A DNA stretch of 11,583 bases from the NCBI GenBank assembly GCA_014384505.1, contig JACNFT010000079.1, positions 1-11,583 on the forward strand, read 5' to 3'. The translations under genes were made by a program, and so were the position numbers. Source of the DNA: Cryomorphaceae bacterium (GTDB lineage Bacteria > Bacteroidota > Bacteroidia > Flavobacteriales > BACL11). This document shows, one piece after another, positions 6,416 through 11,583 of the stretch (position 1 is the stretch's first letter; each line of letters opens with the position of its first letter). The notes under the pieces are model-generated. The model had not been told where the DNA came from, searched no databases, and saw only the letters and a list, made by a program, of their open reading frames with translations.

Positions 6416-6790
6416 TTATTGCGCGTTTTTAGCCTCAATACTTAGCGTTGCATGTGGTACAAGTTTTAACCTTTCTTTCGCGATTAATTTTCCTGTAATT
6501 CTACATATTCCATAAGTCTTGTTCTCAATACGAATTAATGCATTATTCAAGCTTCTAATGAATTTTGCTTGTCTTTCAGCTAGTTTGATATTTTCTTCTT
6601 TTGAAAGCGTAGATGATCCTTCTTCAAATTGTTTAAAAGTAGGTGAAGTATCTTCAGTTCCATTGTCAGAATCATTAGCAGTAGCAGCTCTTAAGACATC
6701 TAAATCGTCTTGAGCACTTTCAATTTTATCCAGAATTAATTGTCTAAATTCTGCAAGCTCATCTTTCGTGTATGTGGTTTTTTCAGCCAT
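6416..6790 (-). CDS. dksA: TraR/DksA-family RNA polymerase-binding regulator without zinc-ligand cysteines
   Basis: DksA-type proteins enter the RNA polymerase secondary channel and, with ppGpp, adjust initiation at rRNA and amino-acid promoters. This one has 124 residues. It shows two helices likely to form the coiled coil (about 8-36 and 62-92), an acidic tip region between them (DNGTEDTS, 42-49), and a C-terminal globular part YGICRITGKLIAKERL...PHATLSIEAK (94-121). That stretch aligns with the C4 zinc finger of E. coli DksA (YGxCxxCGxxI...ATxCxxC), but only Cys96 remains, so zinc cannot be held in the usual way. The fold itself looks intact. It starts four bases after the ileS stop and ends six bases before lspA, in frame with it. 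A role in growth-rate or stringent control of translation genes is plausible, but inferred. Confidence 0.88.
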   Translation of the reverse strand: MAEKTTYTKDELAEFRQLILDKIESAQDDLDVLRAATANDSDNGTEDTSPTFKQFEEGSSTLSKEENIKLAERQAKFIRSLNNALIRIENKTYGICRITGKLIAKERLKLVPHATLSIEAKNAQ

Positions 6791-6794
6791 AGTT

Positions 6795-9700
6795 TTAGTG
6801 TTTTTTAATACTCACTTTTGCAGTAATTCCATCTACTAAATCCATCTCATTAGTCTCTTTTTCAATACTCTTTGAAAATTCTAATTTATCTGCTAAAGTT
6901 TCATCACAAATATAAGCGAAATTATTTTGAATTGCAGATTTTAATTGTTCATTGTTTTCAACTAAGATATTAACCTTGTCAGTAACTTTAAAACCATTAT
7001 CTTTCCTTAGGTTTTGAACCCTATTTATAAACTCTCTGGCCAAACCCTCTTCCTTTAAATCAGCTGAAAGCGTAATATCTAATGCAACAGTTACTCCATT
7101 ATTATTAGCTACAATGCAACCAGGAATATCTGCCGAACTTATTTCAACATCTGTTAAGTCAATGGTTATAGTATCATTAATTTTATAAATACCTTCCTTT
7201 TCTATTTGCTTAATATTATCGGAACTAAACTGTGTAATGACTCTAGAAATTAACTTCATATCTTTACCAAACTTTGGCCCAAGAGTTTTAAAATTAGGTT
7301 TTATTTTCTTGGTTAATACATCAGAATTTTCTGTTAAGTAGGCAATTTCTTTAACATTAATTTCACTTAATACAATGCTAGAAATTGCTTCAATATCTTG
7401 TTGCATTTTTGGATTCAAAACTGGAATCATTATCTTTTGTAAAGGCTGTCTTACTCGAATCATTTCTTTTTTTCTTAGCGATAAAGCAAGTGAAGTGATA
7501 TTTTGAGCCAACTGCATTTTCCTCTCTAAATCAGCATCTATCATACTATTTTTAGCTTTTGGAAAATTAGCTAAATGTACTGATGTTACAGCATGCTTTT
7601 TACTAATAGTATTTAAATCTTGAAATAAACGATCCATAAAAAATGGAGCAATAGGAGCAGATAGTAGTGTAATCTTCTCTAAGCATTCGTAAAGTGTCTG
7701 GTAGGCAGAAATTTTATCAGTATTATATTCCCCTTTCCAGAAGCGTCTTCTACTTAAACGTACATGCCAGTTGCTTAGTTTGTTCATTACAAAGTCCTGA
7801 ATTAAACGGGCAACTTTTGTAGGCTCGTAGTCTTCATAATTTTCTTCAACTTGTTTAATTAAAGTATTTAATTCTGAAAGAATCCATCTGTCAATTTCGC
7901 TTCTATTTTCAACAGCAACTTCATTCTCTGTATAGTTGAATCCGTCAATATTAGCATATAGTGCAAAGAAAGAATAGGTATTATAAAGTGTGCCAAAGAA
8001 TTTTCTTTGTACTTCCTGTATTCCACTTTCGTCAAACTTTAAGTTGTCCCAAGGTTGTGCATTGGATATCATATACCATCTTGTCGCATCAGCACCATAT
8101 TTATCAATAGTCTTAAAAGGATCAGTAGCATTTCCTAATCGTTTGGACATTTTGTTTCCATTTTTATCTAAAACCAAACCATTAGAGATAACATTTTTAT
8201 AGGCTACAGAATCGAACAACATAGTTGAAATTGCGTGCAAAGTAAAGAACCAACCCCTTGTTTGATCAACTCCTTCCGCAATAAAATCAGCAGGGTAATT
8301 TTGTTCAAATATTTTTTTATTTTCAAAAGGGTAATGCAGCTGAGCGTAGGGCATTGATCCTGAATCAAACCAAACATCAATTAAATCTAATTCTCTTTTC
8401 ATTGGCTTTCCATCCTTTGAAATAAGAATAATATTATCAACATAAGGCCTGTGCAAGTCAAAAGAAGTGTAGTTTTCTTCAGACATATCTCCTACAATAA
8501 AATCAGCTAAAGGATTTGTATTCATCAGTCCAGCAGCAATTGATTTTTCAATTTCAGTTTTTAAATCTTCTATTGAACTAATACAGATTTCTGTTTCTCC
8601 ATCTTCAGTACGCCAGATAGGAATTGGGATTCCCCAAAAACGAGAACGTGATAAATTCCAGTCTACCAAATTTTCTAACCACTTCCCAAAACGACCTTCT
8701 CCTGTTGATTTTGGTTTCCAGTTGATGGTTTTATTAAGCTCCAACATTCTGTCTTTATAGTCAGTAGTTTTTACAAACCAACTATCCATAGGATAATACA
8801 GAATTGGTTTGTCAGTACGCCAACAATGTGGGTAAGAATGTTCGTATTTTTCAGCCTTAAAACAAAGATTTTCTTCTTTTAGCTTTATAACAATTTGTAC
8901 ATCAGCAGAAAGTTTTGGCTTTTCATCTTCAACCGTATAATATTCATCTTTCACATATATTCCTGCAAAATCAGTAACGGCATCAACAAACTTACCTTGT
9001 TTATTGACTAGTGTTAAGGTTCCAATTCCGTTTTGTTTACAAACTCTGTTATCATCAGCTCCAAAACTTGGTGCTAAGTGAACAATTCCTGTTCCATCTT
9101 CAGTAGTAACAAAATCTGCTAAAATAATTTTAAAAGCATCTCCATCTTCTGGTTGCGCGTAAGGTAAAAGTTGTTCGTATCGTAAACCTTCTAATCTATC
9201 TCCTTTTAGTTCAGCTATAATATTGAATGGTAAATTCTTTTCCCCAACTATATAATCGACAAACTTCAATTCAGCATTTTCTGCTTTAAAATAGTTAGAC
9301 GATAATCCCTTTGCTACAATAACTGTAATTGCTTTTCCAGTATATTGATTTAAGGTTTCTACTAATAAATAATCAATTTTTTTACCAACCGCTAGTGCGG
9401 TATTAGAAGGTAATGTCCAAGGGGTCGTTGTCCAAGCTAAACAATAGATGTCATTCTTAGTTTTATTAAAAAGAGATTCAGAATTCTCATTTTTTATGAC
9501 TTTGAATTGTGCGATTGCTGAGGCGTCTTTCACATTTCGGTAACAACCTGGCTGATTTAGCTCGTGTGTACTTAATCCTGTCCCAGCTTTAGGAGAAAAA
9601 GGCTGAACAGTATGCCCTTTGTAAAGTAGCCCTTTTTTGTGCATCTGACCGAGTAACCACCAAACGCTTTCAATATATTTATTGTCATAAGTAACATAAG

Positions 9701-10142
9701 GTGTTTTCATGTCTACCCAATATCCCATTTCCTCAGTGATATCTTCCCAACTTCCTTTGTACTTCATTACATTGGTCCGGCAAGCCTTATTGTACTCCTC
9801 AATGGATATTGTTGTACCAATATCTTCTTTAGTAATCCCTAACTCTTTTTCAACAGCAAGCTCAACAGGTAACCCGTGTGTATCCCAGCCAGCTTTACGG
9901 TTTACCTGAAATCCTTTAAGGGTTTTATAGCGACAAAATAGATCTTTAATTGTTCGCGCAATTACATGGTGAATACCAGGCATTCCGTTTGCTGAAGGTG
10001 GCCCTTCATAAAATGTAAAAGTTGGATTTCCTTCTCGGCCTTCAATACTTTGATTGAAAACATCATTTTTTTTCCAATTTTCTAAAATCTCTTTATGCGT
10101 TTTAGATAAACTTAATTGTTTGTATTCCTTGAACTTGCTCAT
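6795..10142 (-). CDS. ileS: Isoleucyl-tRNA synthetase, type 2-like with GIHH signature
   Basis: Charges tRNA-Ile with isoleucine and hydrolyses mischarged valine (class I synthetase, cytoplasm). The 1115 residues show the ATP-site signature at 56-59 as GIHH within GPPSANGMPGIHH, KMSKR at 664-668 (GNKMSKRLGN), and the inserted editing domain (about 200-430) with AWTTTPWTLPSN (236-247) and GTGIVHLAPSFGADD (350-364). GWDTHGLPVE (85-94) is the conserved block after the signature. Residues about 745-900 form the helical anticodon-binding domain (NWHVRLSRRRFW). The C-terminal 200 residues lack the zinc-binding cysteine cluster of the short bacterial type, consistent with the long type 2 (eukaryote-like) class. 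The first and third signature residues are swapped relative to HIGH. The ATG at 10142 gives a complete N-terminus. It heads an operon with dksA and lspA. Confidence 0.97.
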   Translation of the reverse strand: MSKFKEYKQLSLSKTHKEILENWKKNDVFNQSIEGREGNPTFTFYEGPPSANGMPGIHHVIARTIKDLFCRYKTLKGFQVNRKAGWDTHGLPVELAVEKELGITKEDIGTTISIEEYNKACRTNVMKYKGSWEDITEEMGYWVDMKTPYVTYDNKYIESVWWLLGQMHKKGLLYKGHTVQPFSPKAGTGLSTHELNQPGCYRNVKDASAIAQFKVIKNENSESLFNKTKNDIYCLAWTTTPWTLPSNTALAVGKKIDYLLVETLNQYTGKAITVIVAKGLSSNYFKAENAELKFVDYIVGEKNLPFNIIAELKGDRLEGLRYEQLLPYAQPEDGDAFKIILADFVTTEDGTGIVHLAPSFGADDNRVCKQNGIGTLTLVNKQGKFVDAVTDFAGIYVKDEYYTVEDEKPKLSADVQIVIKLKEENLCFKAEKYEHSYPHCWRTDKPILYYPMDSWFVKTTDYKDRMLELNKTINWKPKSTGEGRFGKWLENLVDWNLSRSRFWGIPIPIWRTEDGETEICISSIEDLKTEIEKSIAAGLMNTNPLADFIVGDMSEENYTSFDLHRPYVDNIILISKDGKPMKRELDLIDVWFDSGSMPYAQLHYPFENKKIFEQNYPADFIAEGVDQTRGWFFTLHAISTMLFDSVAYKNVISNGLVLDKNGNKMSKRLGNATDPFKTIDKYGADATRWYMISNAQPWDNLKFDESGIQEVQRKFFGTLYNTYSFFALYANIDGFNYTENEVAVENRSEIDRWILSELNTLIKQVEENYEDYEPTKVARLIQDFVMNKLSNWHVRLSRRRFWKGEYNTDKISAYQTLYECLEKITLLSAPIAPFFMDRLFQDLNTISKKHAVTSVHLANFPKAKNSMIDADLERKMQLAQNITSLALSLRKKEMIRVRQPLQKIMIPVLNPKMQQDIEAISSIVLSEINVKEIAYLTENSDVLTKKIKPNFKTLGPKFGKDMKLISRVITQFSSDNIKQIEKEGIYKINDTITIDLTDVEISSADIPGCIVANNNGVTVALDITLSADLKEEGLAREFINRVQNLRKDNGFKVTDKVNILVENNEQLKSAIQNNFAYICDETLADKLEFSKSIEKETNEMDLVDGITAKVSIKKH

Positions 10143-10166
10143 TTTTTATGCTAAATATAATGCCTG

Positions 10167-10198
10167 CAAATATAGTTTTTGCATTTTAGATAAGCAAT
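10167..10198 (-). promoter_or_regulatory. Promoter of the ileS-dksA-lspA operon
   Basis: On the minus strand, ATTG (10198-10195), a 20-base spacer and TATATTTG (10174-10167) match the Bacteroidota -33/-7 consensus, with a perfect TAnnTTTG box. Transcription would start near 10160, leaving a leader of under 20 bases before the ileS ATG. No T-box or other leader RNA would fit. Confidence 0.6.
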
Positions 10199-10234
10199 GC
10201 TAATTTGCCGTAAAACTACAGTAAAATTATCTAA
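10181..10234. repeat. Nested inverted repeats between the surface-protein gene and ileS
   Basis: TTAGATAA (10186-10193) and TTATCTAA (10227-10234) are an exact 8-bp inverted repeat. The second arm covers the stop codon of the upstream gene, and the first lies in the spacer of the ileS promoter. GCATT (10181-10185) and AATGC (10196-10200) form a second, shorter inverted repeat around the first arm. Neither is followed by a T-run, so an intrinsic terminator is not supported. No obvious terminator separates the two genes. Confidence 0.3.
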
Positions 10235-11583
10235 TAATAAATAAGTTACCCATATCTTGATGCTTCCAGCCTTCAAAATCTTGGAAGTATACTTCATAAA
10301 CATAAGTTCCCATTGGTAAATCATTTCCAGTTTTATAATGCTTACCATCCCAACCATTTTCATTGTTGTTTAAAAAACATTCCAATTCTGAAATATTTTC
10401 AGTAACAAACACTAAGTTAGAAAAACGATCATAAATATTAAAATGGAAAGTTGCCTCTCTTATTCCATGGTGTGTTAAACAAAACAGATCATTAATACCA
10501 TCATGATCAGGGGTGAATGAATTTGGAATATACATCCAATAATCATCAGATATCCATATATTTTTTGATGTAGTATCACTACAACCTCTATCATCAGTAG
10601 CTATTAAACTAATTTGATAAATACCTAATTGAGCATCATAAGAATGATATGGGTTAGGATCATAAGAATAAGTTCCATCACCAAAGTCCCAATACCAAGA
10701 AACAATATTTCCCTCAGAGATATCTTGTAATTTAAGTGTTGTATTTAAAACAGACATGGTATCTGCATCTGTGCTAAATATTGCAGTAGGTTTATCCATA
10801 ACTATCACTTCAACAGAGCCATTCATAACATTAGAAGTACTAATAAAATCAGAAAAGTAAGTAAGGGTATAAGTTCCAGTTTCTGTTACTTTAATATAAT
10901 GAGGGTTTTTAGAAGTGGGAATAGCAGTTTGATTAACACCGTTAATAGCATACACAAAACTATATGGAGCTATTCCGTTGGAAAAAGAAACCTTTATTGA
11001 ATCCTCTTTATTAGAGCAAACATTCATCACCCCAACAGCTGATACATTAGAAATAAATGCACTCAACTGCGAAATCTTTAAAATAACAGAATCATTATAT
11101 TCTCCATAAAAAGAGTTATTAGCCAAGCCTCCATTTAGTAATAAGTTACTATCTGTTTGCCAAGAATTAAATGAAAATAGAGGATCTATATTGGGGTTAA
11201 TTGTATTTAGAGCATCTTTAAATACTGTTTCAGAATAGGGGAAAACTGAAATAATATTTCCATTAATATTAATAGTTGTTGTAGTTCCAGGCGGATCTAT
11301 ATCATAAATAATAATTGGCTTCTCATAGAGATATAACGTAACTGTGTCACTATTAGATACAGAAAATGAAGCTATAGGACTATTGGCTGCTGGCATCAAT
11401 ATAACACTATCAGAACCCCATGAAATAAAGCCATAATCTGGATCAAGATTAGCAGAAATATTTACAATTTGATTTGTAGGATAAGGGATAGTAGTTGGAA
11501 AAGCACCAATAATAACCCCATCAACAGTTATTGAACTTGTTGTTGTTGCAGGGTCAATCATATAAGTAATCGTTGGCTTCTTA
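10227..11583 (-). CDS. T9SS-exported surface protein with repeats, PKD and gliding-motility C-terminal domain; 5' end outside window
   Basis: The C-terminal 452 or so residues of a larger secreted protein. The frame stays open to the right edge; the Met at 11561 lies inside a repeat (KPTITYMIDP matches KPIIIYDIDP) and is not a start. Numbering from that Met, two tandem repeats of about 86 residues run from 11579 to 11067. An Ig-like region follows at about 175-255 (VCSNKEDSIKVSFSNGIAPY). A PKD domain lies at about 257-337 (WYWDFGDGTYSYDPNPYHSY). A gliding-motility-associated C-terminal domain occupies about 343-444 (YIPNSFTPDHDGINDLF, FNIYDRFSNLVF, NGWDGKHY, GTYVYEVYF, end NLFIIR), the type B export signal of the type IX secretion system. 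Such proteins are usually surface-attached or secreted adhesins or matrix components. The function of this one is not evident. Its stop lies 84 bases before the ileS start. Confidence 0.93.
   Translation of the reverse strand, partial: KKPTITYMIDPATTTSSITVDGVIIGAFPTTIPYPTNQIVNISANLDPDYGFISWGSDSVILMPAANSPIASFSVSNSDTVTLYLYEKPIIIYDIDPPGTTTTININGNIISVFPYSETVFKDALNTINPNIDPLFSFNSWQTDSNLLLNGGLANNSFYGEYNDSVILKISQLSAFISNVSAVGVMNVCSNKEDSIKVSFSNGIAPYSFVYAINGVNQTAIPTSKNPHYIKVTETGTYTLTYFSDFISTSNVMNGSVEVIVMDKPTAIFSTDADTMSVLNTTLKLQDISEGNIVSWYWDFGDGTYSYDPNPYHSYDAQLGIYQISLIATDDRGCSDTTSKNIWISDDYWMYIPNSFTPDHDGINDLFCLTHHGIREATFHFNIYDRFSNLVFVTENISELECFLNNNENGWDGKHYKTGNDLPMGTYVYEVYFQDFEGWKHQDMGNLFIIR
11067..11579 (-). 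repeat. Two tandem protein-level repeats of about 86 residues
   Basis: Copy 1 (11579-11322, 86 residues) and copy 2 (11321-11067, 85 residues) share KPxIxYxIDPxxTTTxxIxxxG at the start, an FP turn, a central N-x-DP-x-(Y/F)-x-F-x-SW segment and a closing DSVxL/DTVxL strand. They are clearly diverged in sequence, so this is an old duplication rather than a recent DNA repeat. The array probably continues beyond the window edge. The pattern resembles InlB B-repeat-like surface modules, but I cannot assign the family firmly. Confidence 0.7.

Noticed and set aside
10143..10226. T-box, riboswitch or tRNA in the gap before ileS
   Set aside because: The gap has only 84 bases, the predicted leader is under 20 bases, and no cloverleaf or specifier stem can be drawn.
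10151..10363. Minus-strand frame of 70 codons upstream of ileS
   Set aside because: It overlaps the PKD/gliding-motility gene in another frame and crosses the ileS promoter; no motif is present.
11559..11561. ATG at 11561 as the start of the surface protein
   Set aside because: The frame continues upstream with residues (KKPTITY) that match the start of the second repeat, and no signal peptide follows this Met.

Overview
This window looks like chromosomal DNA from a Bacteroidota bacterium, most likely a flavobacterial lineage. It is AT-rich and densely packed. Several features point that way: secreted proteins with type IX secretion (T9SS) style C-terminal domains, a DksA-family protein with a degenerate zinc finger, an enlarged LspA, a GxHH-signature isoleucyl-tRNA synthetase, start sites without clear Shine-Dalgarno sequences, and promoter boxes resembling TTTG/TAnnTTTG. 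No mobile element, CRISPR array, rRNA or tRNA gene is visible. The only intergenic gaps longer than 6 bases are 97 and 84 bases.

Left block (1-3952, minus strand): a secreted protein of 766 residues with two lamin-tail domains is followed by uvrC, the nucleotide-excision-repair endonuclease. The stop and start codons overlap by one base (TAATG), so the pair is probably co-transcribed and translationally coupled. uvrC runs off the left edge and lacks its last roughly 50 residues.

Middle block (4050-5825, plus strand): asd (aspartate-semialdehyde dehydrogenase) is followed with no gap by a sulfotransferase-like P-loop protein. Between 3953 and 4049 the two divergent units share a compact region whose candidate promoters interleave.

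Right block (5822-10142, minus strand): ileS, a dksA-like gene and lspA form a tight operon with gaps of 4 and 6 bases. A good Bacteroidota-type promoter precedes ileS. lspA starts with TTG, lies in the same frame as dksA directly after its stop, and has an A/T hairpin over its start codon. Its 3' end overlaps the sulfotransferase gene by 4 bases.

Right edge (10227-11583, minus strand): the 3' part of a large secreted adhesin-like protein, with two tandem repeats of about 86 residues, an Ig-like region, a PKD domain and a gliding-motility-type C-terminal sorting domain.

Most of the window is housekeeping plus cell-surface genes, and I see no convincing novel multi-gene system. The points most worth a second look are the swapped IleRS signature (GIHH), the sulfotransferase-like protein whose 5'-phosphate loop lacks the usual lysine, the unusual lspA start, and the coupling of uvrC to a secreted protein.
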